From positions 24,848 to 88,847 of the forward strand of contig NZ_NCQY01000002.1 of the NCBI RefSeq assembly GCF_002894645.1: 64,000 bases of DNA, written 5' to 3'. The stretch's first letter is position 1; every line of letters begins with the position of its first letter. The translations under genes were made by a program, and so were the position numbers. Below the pieces are notes generated by a model. It did no database searches and had not been told where the DNA came from. It was given only the letters and a program-made list of their open reading frames with translations. Of this stretch, positions 26,430-35,125 are shown one piece after another. This DNA comes from Salinibacter altiplanensis (GTDB lineage Bacteria; Bacteroidota; Rhodothermia; Rhodothermales; Salinibacteraceae).

Positions 26430-27374
26430 TTACCGAGTCGAGGCGGGAGCCGGGGCCGGGTCGCGCCGCCAGGCCGTTTTTCGATGAGAGCGATCGAACG
26501 CGGCGTGGAAGCGGTCCGGGTGGAGAATCTCGGCCAGAATGTCGAGGGAGGTTGCCAGCCGGGGCCCGGGCCGGTTAAAGAAGTGATTCCCGTCGGTCCG
26601 GTACACGTGGCCGGTCTGCACGGCCCGCAGGGCGGTCCACCGTGGGTCGGTCCGGAGACCGTCCATCTCTGCGTCCGTCCGCGACAGGCCAAACCCACAC
26701 GCCATGACGACGATGCGGTCCGGGTCGGCGTCGTGCAGGGCGTCGAGGTCGGCGCGCCGTCGGGTGAAGACCGGCGTTCCGCCCGCCGCCTCCAGGAGCG
26801 TTGGGACCCAGCCCCCGGCCCCCATCAGCGGATCGATCCACTCCAGGGCCGCAACGGTGGGGCGGTCGGACGAGTGGGCGGGGGCCACTACGCGCGACAC
26901 CGCCCGCATGTGGGTTCGCATCTGCTGGACACACCGGTCGCCGCGGTCGGGGCAGCCGAGGGCCACGGCCACGCGCCGAATGTCACTGCGCACGTCCGCG
27001 AGGGACCGTGGCTCCAGGGCCATGACCGCCGGATTGCCCTCGATGCGGTCGGCCACCGCCTGCTCCACCGTTGACAGGGACACGGCGCACACCTCGCACT
27101 GCGATTGGGTGAGGATGAGGTCGGGCCGCAGGTCACTCAGCCGCTCCACGTCCACGTCGTAGACCGACATCGCCTCGTCGAGTAGGGTCCGCACCCGGTC
27201 GTCAATCTCGCGGCTTGATCCCTCGAGCGGCACCTTCGGGGCGGTGAGGGCAGGCAGCGCCTCTACGCCGGGCGGGTGGTCGCATTCGTGCGAGCGGCCC
27301 ACCAGGTCGTCCCCGTGGCCGAGGGCGACCACGATCTCGGTGGCGCTGGGGATGAGGGACACAATGCGGGGCAT
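26430..27374 (-). CDS. btuF: BtuF-like cobalamin-binding protein
   Basis: 314 residues of the type III periplasmic binding fold: MPRIVSLIPSATEIVVALG, then GRSHECDHPPGV, LILTQSQCEVCAVS, and ALEWIDPLMGAGGWVPTLLEAAGG. These are the features of the BtuF/TroA-like cobalamin-binding group. No signal peptide is present, which is common in this subgroup, and its location is therefore uncertain. It belongs to the operon behind the cobalamin riboswitch; no btuC or btuD lies in the window. Twenty-one bp separate it from the membrane protein upstream. The role in B12 capture follows from family plus operon context. Confidence 0.85.
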   Translation of the reverse strand: MPRIVSLIPSATEIVVALGHGDDLVGRSHECDHPPGVEALPALTAPKVPLEGSSREIDDRVRTLLDEAMSVYDVDVERLSDLRPDLILTQSQCEVCAVSLSTVEQAVADRIEGNPAVMALEPRSLADVRSDIRRVAVALGCPDRGDRCVQQMRTHMRAVSRVVAPAHSSDRPTVAALEWIDPLMGAGGWVPTLLEAAGGTPVFTRRRADLDALHDADPDRIVVMACGFGLSRTDAEMDGLRTDPRWTALRAVQTGHVYRTDGNHFFNRPGPRLATSLDILAEILHPDRFHAAFDRSHRKTAWRRDPAPAPASTR

Positions 27375-27395
27375 GGGAGAGGAACGCGATGCGCA

Positions 27396-27938
27396 TTACG
27401 CCGAGGCGGACGCCGGGGCCGATCGAAGAGCGGGCACCGCCCGCTTCAGCAGGGCGACCCCGCCGAACAGCACGGTCACGTATACGGCGTTCCCCGCGAG
27501 GCTGTTGGCGAGGTACGGCAGGCCGGCGACGTAGCAGGCCCAGAGGCCGGCGGCCGTCGGCGGGTAGGTGTGGAACAGCCACCACATTCCGAAATTGGTG
27601 ATCAGGAAGAAGAGCAGCGACCCGGCCACGGTGGCCCCGGCGACGCGCCCCACGCTCCGGGTCGACCGCAGCCCGAAGCCGAGCAATCCAATGGCCGCAA
27701 AGCCGCCGTAGACGAACGGCACGAGCGCGTGGAAGCCGATCACGAGGTCGCCCAGCAGCAGGGCCACGAGGGCCACGCCGAGGCCCACCCATCGGTTCGC
27801 AAAGTGCGCCCCGCCGAACAGCGCCAGGGCGGCGATGGGCGTGACGTTGGGCGGGTGGGGCACTAGGCGGGCGGCCGCGGCGAGCAGGACGATGCCGGTG
27901 AGAACGGCGAAGCGGACAAGACGATCGCGAGACATCAT
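27396..27938 (-). CDS. Small polytopic membrane protein of the B12 operon (DUF6580-like)
   Basis: 180 residues, about five transmembrane helices: FAVLTGIVLLAAAARLV at the N-terminus, ALALFGGAHFANRWVGLGVA, LVIGFHALVPFVYGGFAAIG, VAGSLLFFLITNFGMWWLF and VYVTVLFGGVALL. PHPPNVTPIAALALFGG is characteristic of the DUF6580/ECF-S-like group that often sits with cobalamin genes. A role as substrate-binding membrane component for B12 or a precursor is an inference. Two adjacent ATGs (27938, 27935) are equivalent starts. It lies 46 bp after the BtuG-like gene and 21 bp before btuF. Confidence 0.75.
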   Translation of the reverse strand: MMSRDRLVRFAVLTGIVLLAAAARLVPHPPNVTPIAALALFGGAHFANRWVGLGVALVALLLGDLVIGFHALVPFVYGGFAAIGLLGFGLRSTRSVGRVAGATVAGSLLFFLITNFGMWWLFHTYPPTAAGLWACYVAGLPYLANSLAGNAVYVTVLFGGVALLKRAVPALRSAPASASA

Positions 27939-27984
27939 GGAAGCGTTGGGGACGTGTGCGGGTGGAAACGGAGGCGCAGAGGGC

Positions 27985-29160
27985 CTACTGCTCATCGCGC
28001 AAGAAGGAAATGTGGCCCGGGCTATTCCCCGTTTCGAAGCGTGTGACTTCGTTTCCACTTCGGTCGAGGACGAGCGCGGTCCCGTCTGCCGAAAAGAGCG
28101 GTCCGCCAGCGTCGCCAATGGGAAGGCGTGTCACGTACAGGTCTTGCGTTACGTCGTCGTAGCCGACCGCCGTAATGCCAATCAGCCCGTCGTCCTGTGG
28201 AACTGTGAAGCTACCGTCCAGCGCGTTCGCGTCGGTATTGACCCGGAAGATCTCGCCGGTTCCGCTGCCAAATGCCCCGCTGCCGCTGATGGCGTACAGC
28301 TCCTCGGCTCCCTGCGAATAGTACGCTGACTGCGACCCGTTCGCCGAGCCAATGGGGGCGCCGAGCGCCACGCGGTCCCTGATCGTCTCCTCGATCGGGT
28401 TCAAGAACAGCACCGTAGACGACTGTTCGGCCCCACCCTGGCACACCACGGCCACGTCGTTTTCGGCATCCACAAATACGCTCTTCGGACCGGCACAGCC
28501 GGAGAAAGACAAGGTCGTATTTACGGTGTCGGCGTCCGCATCGAGCACCGAGAGGGTCCCGTCCGCGGCATTTGCCACGAACGCCTTTCCGGCGGCAACG
28601 CCGATGCCCTGTGGCGACCGTCCCACGTCGATTCGTTCCGTGACCGAGTTGTTGTTCAGGTCGACCACCGACACAGTGCTCGGCTTGGGATTGAAGTTTT
28701 CGTCGAAACGGCTGAGGTTGGAGACGTATCCCTTGTCCGCCGACGGAAACGCGATATACCGTGGGGGGCGCGGGTTCGAGATTTGCCCAATTGGCCCGAA
28801 CTGATCGGTGTCGAAGGTTGTGATTCGGCCGGCATTGTCGGCCTGCGTGTTGTCGACCACGAAGAGGCGGTCGTTGTGCAGGGCGAGGCTATTGATGAAC
28901 GCCACGTTGATGTCATTAAGTGTGGCCGTGGAGTCTGATGGGCTGTAGAGCGTGAGGGAGCCGTCCTGGGCACTGAAGTTGCCCGAGTTGGCAATTACCA
29001 CGTCCGTGGTTATCTGGCGTGTGTCATCATTCGAGCCGAAGAGGTCGCAGCCCGTCAGCGACAGCGTAGCGACGGCCAGGAGGGCCATCCACACAGCTGG
29101 CCGGCGCCACCGCACGTTCAGACGAGATGTAGGAGCGGAGGAGGAAGAGAAGCGCATCAT
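27985..29160 (-). CDS. BtuG-like surface beta-propeller lipoprotein
   Basis: 391 residues. Lipoprotein signal with lipobox LSLTGC (Cys38), then YncE-like beta-propeller repeats: VVIANSGNFSAQDGSLTLYS, NSLALHNDRLFVVDNTQADN, GYVSNLSRFD, SVVDLNNNSVTERIDVGRSP, KAFVANAADGTLSVLDADA, and ALVLDRSGNEVTRFETG. In Bacteroides, BtuG is a surface propeller that binds cobalamin very tightly and caps BtuB; this gene lies 9 bp after btuB and behind a cobalamin riboswitch, so the same role is likely. The BtuG assignment rests on fold and position, not on conserved binding residues. ATG at 29160 chosen. Confidence 0.82.
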   Translation of the reverse strand: MMRFSSSSAPTSRLNVRWRRPAVWMALLAVATLSLTGCDLFGSNDDTRQITTDVVIANSGNFSAQDGSLTLYSPSDSTATLNDINVAFINSLALHNDRLFVVDNTQADNAGRITTFDTDQFGPIGQISNPRPPRYIAFPSADKGYVSNLSRFDENFNPKPSTVSVVDLNNNSVTERIDVGRSPQGIGVAAGKAFVANAADGTLSVLDADADTVNTTLSFSGCAGPKSVFVDAENDVAVVCQGGAEQSSTVLFLNPIEETIRDRVALGAPIGSANGSQSAYYSQGAEELYAISGSGAFGSGTGEIFRVNTDANALDGSFTVPQDDGLIGITAVGYDDVTQDLYVTRLPIGDAGGPLFSADGTALVLDRSGNEVTRFETGNSPGHISFLRDEQ

Positions 29161-29169
29161 CGATTGAGT

Positions 29170-31146
29170 TCAAGAAGAAGGAAGAGAAAACCGAAGTCGG
29201 AGGGTTGCGTGGCGGGGGGGCATGGGATAGAGCCGTATAATCTCGTAGCGGCGGTCGAGCACGTTTTTGACCTGCGCCTCCAGGGCGAGCCGCCCTGTAT
29301 TGAACGACCACTCGTAGGCGGCCCGGACGTCGACCGTCTGGTACGGCGCGAGAGACTTGGACTCGTCGCTTGAATAAAAGCGGGTCCCCACGAGCCGACC
29401 CGTGGCGGAGACCGATAGTCCTCGCCATTCCATGCGGGACCAGAGCTTCCACGTCTGCTGGGGGACGTAGGGCAGTTGAGCGCCGTAGGCCGGCGAGTTG
29501 GGATTCGCCCGGTTTTCGGCCCGGGTGTGTGTGAAGTGGCTGCCGCCGGACACCGTAAGGTTGGGCCGGAACTGGCGCCGGGCCCGCACGCTCAGCTCCA
29601 GGCCCCGGCTGTAGACGCGGGACACATTGGACGGGCTCCACACCTGCACGCCGTTGATCTCGTAGCTGGGCCGCCACACAATCTTGTCGGTGAGGCGCGT
29701 GGCAAACGCCGTGGCCTCCGCGGTGAGCAGGGCGTCGGCGCGGGTGAGGCGGAAAGACACGCCGCCCTCTGTGGTCCACCCATCCTCGGGCTGGAGGCCA
29801 GGGGTGCCCCCCGGCTCGTAGTAGCGCTCGTTGAAGGTGGGATAGCGAAAGGCGCGCCCCACGAGGCCGCGGAGGGTGAGACGGTCTCCGTCGAGCGGCC
29901 GCCAACGAACGCCGAGGCGGGGGCTCGGCACGACGGTCGGCTCCCCGTTCGCGCCAATGGCGTCGAGCCGCACCGCCGGCTGGAGCTCAAACGGTGCGAA
30001 TGAGAGCGTGGCATCCACGAACGTGGCCCCCGACAGGCGGTCGACGCCCTCGTTCAGGGAGGCCTGGTCGTAGCCGACCGTGGTGCCCGCCGTGATTGAC
30101 CCGAGGGACGAAAGGGGATAGCGCAACTCGGCGTTCGCCTCCGTGGCCGTCGTGACGGTCGTGCGGTCGGTTTGGGTCGGGGGATTGTGGTAGCGGAGGC
30201 GGGAGCGCTGGCCCCGTGCCGAGAGGTCGAGGGTGCCCCTGCCCAATGGCAAGGTGCCTTCGGTCCAGATCCGCCCCAGCTCGTCCCACTGACGGGCCCC
30301 GCCGCTGCGTGCGCTGGCCGGACCCGGAAGGCCGCGCCGCGCCTTTGTCCACCACCCGGACAGGCGCCACTGCCGGTCCTCGCCCCGCCACATGCCCCGC
30401 CCGAAGAGGCTCAGCGTGCGCGCCCCGGCCCCGTCCCGTCGCAGCGTCTGTGAGGGGACCAGGAACGAGTTTTGGTACTGAAAGTCGCCGTCCGTGCGGT
30501 AGTAGCGCCCCGCGACCAGCCCGGACCAGGAGCCCCGCCCGCCCGTTGCGAGGGCCGACACGTGCCGTTCGTCGTACGCGCCCCCGCCCCCCGCCACGCG
30601 GAGGAGCGGATCGGTCTGTGGGCGCAGCGTGCGGAGGTGCACGGTGCCGCCCAGACTCCCGGAGCCGTGCCGGGCCGATCCGGCCCCGTGCTGCACCTCG
30701 ACCGACTCGATGAGGAGGGTGGGGAGCAGCGACAGGTCTACCTGGCCCGTTTGCGGGTTGGCAACGCGAAGGCCGTCGAGCAGCACCTGCGTCTGCGTGC
30801 CGCCCATGCCCCGCATCGAGAGGCTGGCGAGACCCGTGCTTCCGTACTGCTTTACAAAGGCCCCGGAGCGCATCGATAGCAGGTCGGCCACCGACTGCGC
30901 GCCGCTCTCGGCCACGGCGTCCGCGTCGAGGGTCGTGACGTGGGCGGCCGCGGGGATGGAGGAGGCGCGATCCAGAATGCCCTCTACAGTCACTTCGGGA
31001 AGGGTTACGGACATCGCGATGGACGAGTCCGGCGTCCCCGAAACGACCGGCGGGCGCCACGTCGTGTCGGCGGGGGCGGACCCCTGGCCCCACGCAGAGA
31101 GGGGCAGAAGGAGGACCGAAGCGAGAAGTACGACGCGTGCAACCAT
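29170..31146 (-). CDS. btuB: BtuB-like TonB-dependent outer-membrane receptor
   Basis: 658 residues. Signal peptide (MVARVVLLASVLLLPLSAWGQG), a TonB-box-like PEVTVEG, the plug domain (residues ~55-190; SGAQSVADLLSMRSGAFVKQYG, LASLSMRGMGGTQTQVLLDG, ESVEVQHGAGSARHGSGSLGG), and a barrel ending in the aromatic C-terminal strand (RLRFSLPSS). Length and plug sequence match BtuB rather than the larger siderophore receptors. It should import cobalamin with energy from TonB. The cobalamin riboswitch ~230 nt upstream supports this substrate directly. First gene of the minus-strand B12 operon. Confidence 0.93.
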   Translation of the reverse strand: MVARVVLLASVLLLPLSAWGQGSAPADTTWRPPVVSGTPDSSIAMSVTLPEVTVEGILDRASSIPAAAHVTTLDADAVAESGAQSVADLLSMRSGAFVKQYGSTGLASLSMRGMGGTQTQVLLDGLRVANPQTGQVDLSLLPTLLIESVEVQHGAGSARHGSGSLGGTVHLRTLRPQTDPLLRVAGGGGAYDERHVSALATGGRGSWSGLVAGRYYRTDGDFQYQNSFLVPSQTLRRDGAGARTLSLFGRGMWRGEDRQWRLSGWWTKARRGLPGPASARSGGARQWDELGRIWTEGTLPLGRGTLDLSARGQRSRLRYHNPPTQTDRTTVTTATEANAELRYPLSSLGSITAGTTVGYDQASLNEGVDRLSGATFVDATLSFAPFELQPAVRLDAIGANGEPTVVPSPRLGVRWRPLDGDRLTLRGLVGRAFRYPTFNERYYEPGGTPGLQPEDGWTTEGGVSFRLTRADALLTAEATAFATRLTDKIVWRPSYEINGVQVWSPSNVSRVYSRGLELSVRARRQFRPNLTVSGGSHFTHTRAENRANPNSPAYGAQLPYVPQQTWKLWSRMEWRGLSVSATGRLVGTRFYSSDESKSLAPYQTVDVRAAYEWSFNTGRLALEAQVKNVLDRRYEIIRLYPMPPRHATLRLRFSLPSS

Positions 31147-31374
31147 AGAAAAAGCCCTTACCTCCGCAGAGAGGCTCGGGCGGCTGCACGGGACCCACGA
31201 AATGCACCCCGGTGTCCACTACAGAAGGGATAGACGGGGCTGTGTCGGCGTCCGCCACGGGGGAGACGCGTCGAGCGACGAGGGCCATCATCAGGGCAGG
31301 CACGCCACAAGCCTCAGATCCCGGAGGTTGTTGGCGGTGAGAGAATCCACGATGGCGGTCGGGATTCCCGTCAC

Positions 31375-31615
31375 GCACACAGGCAGGTCTCCTGGCTCCT
31401 CGAACCCACGGGCCGCAGAGAACGCGGCATCGCGTGGTCGACGCACATGCGTGGCGATCCTCCTTCCCGCCACGACGAGCTGTCCCGACGGCCGTTGCCG
31501 GGAGCACTCGGTCGGGCAGTGGCGAATCGCCTCCAGCGCACGTCCATTGTTCGAGTCACAGTTGCGGGTACAGCCCCAGACTGGCCCCGGCGGATGACTG
31601 AGTGGAGCGGCAAAA
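31375..31615 (-). promoter_or_regulatory. Cobalamin riboswitch upstream of btuB
   Basis: On the minus strand, in the correct order: CCCGCAACTGTGA (31556-31568), GCCACTG (31517-31523), CGGGAAGG (31462-31469) and the B12 box AGCCAGGAGACCTGCC (31382-31397). These are the conserved cobalamin-aptamer blocks. The 5' P1/P2 side (31570-31615) is more diverged. It lies about 230 nt before the btuB start, so cobalamin binding should reduce expression of the btuB operon; outer boundaries are approximate. No gene was seen in the remaining leader (31147-31374) or in 31616-31810. Confidence 0.93.
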
Positions 31616-31810
31616 CGATGTCAGTCCCTCAGGGTGTACCGTGGCGGCACTGGGGTTCCCTTTTCATCTCGCCCGGCAAGCACTGGGCGAGAACCTGTGA
31701 CGTGTGTAAAAGAACAGGCTTCAAGTACAGTTTTAATGTAGACGCTCGGCGTGGTCAAGCACAATCCCTTCACGAGATCTTTCGTGGTCTCGTCTGAGGG
31801 GCCGACGGCC

Positions 31811-32200
31811 TCATCGTCCACGGAGGCGCCGGGCCAGTTCGGCGGTGTGCTCCGCGTCGCTCGGCATCGTGCCGTCCCCGTTGGGGGGCTCAAGACGGCC
31901 GTCCGCCGCGTCGCTCAGGGGCGAAAGGTCGGTGGACTCGTCGTGCTCGGCGATCCAGGCCTCGCTGGTGACAATCGTCTCCAGATTCTGCACGCGCTCC
32001 TGAAGAGCCTCCCGTTCCTCCTCCAGGCGGGCGAGGCGATCCTCCAGCCCGTCGATCCGGTCCTCGACCACCCGCGTGGAGCTGCCCAGTTCCCGGTGCT
32101 TGGTCTTGAACGTGAGCCATTCCTTGTACCCGGCCAGGGCAATGCCCAGGATGGGAATCGCAAAGACCATGACGACTGCAACCAGGGGGACGAGGGACAT
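31811..32200 (-). CDS. PspB-like membrane-anchored coiled-coil protein
   Basis: 129 residues. One N-terminal transmembrane helix (LVAVVMVFAIPILGIALAGY) is followed by a coiled coil (residues ~40-80, RVVEDRIDGLEDRLARLEEE). The acidic, disordered tail is specific to this organism. This is the layout of phage-shock-protein B and its relatives, where the coiled coil binds a partner at the inner membrane. No pspA or pspC lies nearby, so the assignment is structural only. ATG at 32200. Confidence 0.65.
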   Translation of the reverse strand: MSLVPLVAVVMVFAIPILGIALAGYKEWLTFKTKHRELGSSTRVVEDRIDGLEDRLARLEEEREALQERVQNLETIVTSEAWIAEHDESTDLSPLSDAADGRLEPPNGDGTMPSDAEHTAELARRLRGR

Positions 32201-32348
32201 GGGCGTCGGTCCGGGGGTAAGGCATCAATACGTCGAATTGTATGTCGACGACTTCACTCCTGTTGCACAAAGCGGTGGACGAGATTGGTGGTGGACCAAG
32301 GGAGGCTTTTGAAGTCCAGGGTTGTAGAAAAGGAGAGAACCGGTGGGG

Positions 32349-33308
32349 CTAGTCGAGCAGTGTGGGCACCGACTCGTACTGGTCGGCCACGGCGTGGGCC
32401 TCCGCGGCCAGCCGCTCCTGAAGGGCCCGTGGCTCCAGCACGCGTGCGTGGCGTCCCCAGCTCAAAAGCCACGGCATCACTTCGAGCATGTGGTCGACGT
32501 TCAGCGTGACCAGTAGCCGGTCGTCGGAGAGGGACTCCCGCGCCTCCACCTCGACGGAGGGAGGCACCTGCACGTCCGCGGCCACCGGCTCCGCGAAGAC
32601 CGCCCGGACGCGTCGCTGGGGCGGGGCGGCGGGGCCCTGAGAACGCGCCCCGTAGCTGGCCGGGCGCTTGAAGGCGGCGTTCGTCATCTCGAGCTCGCGG
32701 ATCCGCTGGAGCCGGAGGTGGACCACGCGGTCGCGGTCGTGCCCGTACCCCACGAGGTGCCACGCGCCGCCCTGCCGCACCAGGCCGTACGGGTCGATCT
32801 GCCGCGTGATGGTGCCGTTGCCGGAGCTGTGTGCCAGGCTAGCCATCAGGGTCCGCTCTTCCACGAGGGCGTGACGCGCCTGCCGGAGGAGGCCGTCCGT
32901 GGTCGAGTCGCCAAAGACGCTGGGCGGCACCAGGGGCACACTTCCGCGCAGAGACAGGGCCCGCTCCCGGTCGTCGGGCGGGAGCACGTCCTCAATCTTG
33001 TGCTGTGCCGCCCGGGCCGCGGCCTGGTAGCGGCCGCTGAAGTTGCGGGCGGCGTAGGCACTGCCCAGGACGAGCATGACCGCCTCGTCGCGCGTCAGGC
33101 GGATCGGGGCGAGCAGGTAGTCGTCGGGCAGTCGATAGCCCTTGCCCGGCACCCCCTGCAGCGGCACGCCCGCCTCCACCATCGCCTGCACGTCGCGGTA
33201 GACGGTGCGCTCGCTGACGCCCAGGGCACGGGCCAGGTCGGCCGCACGCGTCCAGGCGTCAGGCTCCAGTTGCAGCAGAATGGCGGGCCAACGTTCGGAG
33301 GGCGTCAT
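32349..33308 (-). CDS. HTH/WYL-domain transcriptional regulator
   Basis: 319 residues. An N-terminal winged helix-turn-helix (DLARALGVSERTVYRDVQAM) is followed by a WYL domain (~140-240; QIDPYGLVRQGGAWHLVGYG with DRDRVVHLRLQRI) and a C-terminal extension of the WCX type (ending ERLAAEAHAVADQYE). YafY-type regulators of this build sense nucleic acids or nucleotides in several systems. The target is unknown. No partner gene is linked, since the PspB-like gene lies 148 bp downstream. The ATG at 33308 directly precedes the HTH; the 253 bp upstream to the next gene hold nothing recognised. Confidence 0.9.
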   Translation of the reverse strand: MTPSERWPAILLQLEPDAWTRAADLARALGVSERTVYRDVQAMVEAGVPLQGVPGKGYRLPDDYLLAPIRLTRDEAVMLVLGSAYAARNFSGRYQAAARAAQHKIEDVLPPDDRERALSLRGSVPLVPPSVFGDSTTDGLLRQARHALVEERTLMASLAHSSGNGTITRQIDPYGLVRQGGAWHLVGYGHDRDRVVHLRLQRIRELEMTNAAFKRPASYGARSQGPAAPPQRRVRAVFAEPVAADVQVPPSVEVEARESLSDDRLLVTLNVDHMLEVMPWLLSWGRHARVLEPRALQERLAAEAHAVADQYESVPTLLD

Positions 33309-33561
33309 GGGCGATGGAGCGGAGTCGCAACAGCGATGCGGACTCGCCAAGATAACCAAACGGACGCCGGACTTTCATCCCCCGGTTCTTGTGCTGCAGG
33401 GCAATCGCATGTCGAAAGCTTTGTCGAGTGATGGAGGCTCCGCTGCCGCTGACCCTAGAAGGAAAGCCAGGAATGCACGGCGTCGGTTAATCTCTCACAG
33501 ATGTGGTGTATCTGTACAGGGAAGCATTGGGGGCTGAACGACATCGAGGTGAGAGGCCGAC

Positions 33562-34263
33562 CTAGGACGACGACTCTACCGCCCAGACAAACTCAAGAAG
33601 CGGCTGAACATCCTGGGCCATGCGGACGACCTCCCCGGCAAAGTTCGGGGACTGGAGGGCCTCGTCCGGGTAGTCCCGCTTGACCACGTAGTTTTTCCAC
33701 TTCAGATACGGGGCAATGGGGGCGTCCCGATAATCGCTGAAGCCCTTCGGCATGCCCGTAAGGGTGTCTTCCATGCTGTGAACCGGCAGGTCACGGGCCT
33801 TCATCTCGTCGAGAAGCGTGAGGAACCGCTCCGGCTCCGCCGCGATGCGGTCCCGAACGGGGCGAAGGTACGACACGCTCGGCTGGTAGAAGCCCGCCCC
33901 CAGGAAGCAGGAATCCGGCTCTACGTGCACGTAGACGACCCCGTTCTTGTCGCGGTGCCCCGAGCGGTCGAACACGCCGCTCACGTGCGTCTTGTACGGC
34001 GTCGTGTCCTCGGTGAAGCGCATGTCCCGGTAGATGCGGAACTGCGAATCCGTCGGGTGGGCGGTCAGCGGGAGGTCCGTGTCGGCGAGGCGCCGCGCGC
34101 CGTCGGTTAGCAACAGCTCCAACGGCTCCTTGAGTTCTGCTTCGTAGGTCTCCTTGCGCGCCTTGAACCAGTTGCGGTCGTTGTTGGCGGCCAGGGCGCG
34201 GAGAAACCCGAAGGCCTCGGGGCGGAAGCCCGGGAACGGCGGGTGGGAGAACAGTTCGGCCAT
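33562..34263 (-). CDS. DUF2461 family protein
   Basis: 233 residues of the DUF2461/TIGR02453 family, whose biochemical function is not known. Typical signatures are FLRALAANNDRNWFKARKET at the N-terminus, FRIYRDMRFTEDTTPYKTH, GVVYVHVEPDSCFLGAGFYQ and PYLKWKNYVVKRDYPDE. Cytoplasmic, no membrane segment. The start at 34263 (MAELFSHPPFPGF) fits the family start well. It follows 28 bp behind the ABC permease gene on the same strand. Confidence 0.9.
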   Translation of the reverse strand: MAELFSHPPFPGFRPEAFGFLRALAANNDRNWFKARKETYEAELKEPLELLLTDGARRLADTDLPLTAHPTDSQFRIYRDMRFTEDTTPYKTHVSGVFDRSGHRDKNGVVYVHVEPDSCFLGAGFYQPSVSYLRPVRDRIAAEPERFLTLLDEMKARDLPVHSMEDTLTGMPKGFSDYRDAPIAPYLKWKNYVVKRDYPDEALQSPNFAGEVVRMAQDVQPLLEFVWAVESSS

Positions 34264-34291
34264 GTGCTGTTGGCGTTTTCGGAGTATGAGT

Positions 34292-35125
34292 TCACAGGTC
34301 CGCCCGCCGGTACCCGGCATCTCCGATTGCCAGTGAGACCAGCCCCCAGAGTGCCAGGACGATCAGGCTGAACCAGTTCGTCAGGAAGAACGGTTCCGAG
34401 CCGGACCCGGAGAGGAATCCGCCGATGGCGTTCTGGTAGGCGCCACTGGGCGGAAGCTGGAACAGAAACGTGACCCAGTCCGGCCTCGCCCCGAAGTTGC
34501 CTGCCAAGAATCCGCTGGGCACCTGGAAACCGCTGGCCACGAACCACGCTCCGAGGGGTACGACGTCCCACGCGACCTCAAAGACGACGAGAAGCAGGAC
34601 ACTGATCGTCGCCGCCCGGGTGGTGGAAGTGGTCATTGCGGAGACGCCGACGAAGACGGCCACGTACGCTAGAACGTAAAACAGCGTGACGACGACAAAA
34701 ACGGCGTATTCGACCGGGGAGAACGGAACGCCTCCGGCAAACACGACCGCGAGCATGGACAAAAGACCAACCGCGACAGGGACTGCGAGCACGAGGCCGC
34801 GGCCCACGACCTTTCCCAGAACAACGTCGCGTCGGGTATGGGGCAGGCTCAACAGGAGCTTGCCGGAACCACTCTCGGTCTCGCCCACGACGGACTTGTA
34901 GCACGCCACTACCGAGGCGACGGCGACGAAGAGCGTCACCGGCGAGGCGAGAAAGCCGAGCAGACCCATCGTCGATACCCTTGGCTCGGCGGTTATGGCG
35001 GGGACGAACGCGTACAGGCCCGCCACCAGCATGGCCAGCGCCAGGAACGTCGCCGAAAGCGCCCACAGCACCCGCGACCGGCGGGCGTCATGGAAGTCCT
35101 TGCGAGCAACGGTCGTCCAACTCAC
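34292..35125 (-). CDS. ABC-2 type permease, haloarchaeal-like
   Basis: 277 residues from a GTG start. Six transmembrane helices (AMLVAGLYAFVPAI, LLGFLASPVTLFVAVASVVA, GLVLAVPVAVGLLSMLAVVF, YAVFVVVTLFYVLAYVAVFV and two later). The N-terminus (MSWTTVARKDFHDARRSRVL) and GETESGSGKLLLSLPHTRRD are the pattern of ABC-2 permeases of haloarchaea. It forms an exporter with the ATPase encoded just upstream; their coding regions overlap by four bases (GTGA), which points to coupled translation. Substrate unknown. The haloarchaeal resemblance is by eye and suggests transfer between halophiles. Confidence 0.85.
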   Translation of the reverse strand: MSWTTVARKDFHDARRSRVLWALSATFLALAMLVAGLYAFVPAITAEPRVSTMGLLGFLASPVTLFVAVASVVACYKSVVGETESGSGKLLLSLPHTRRDVVLGKVVGRGLVLAVPVAVGLLSMLAVVFAGGVPFSPVEYAVFVVVTLFYVLAYVAVFVGVSAMTTSTTRAATISVLLLVVFEVAWDVVPLGAWFVASGFQVPSGFLAGNFGARPDWVTFLFQLPPSGAYQNAIGGFLSGSGSEPFFLTNWFSLIVLALWGLVSLAIGDAGYRRADL

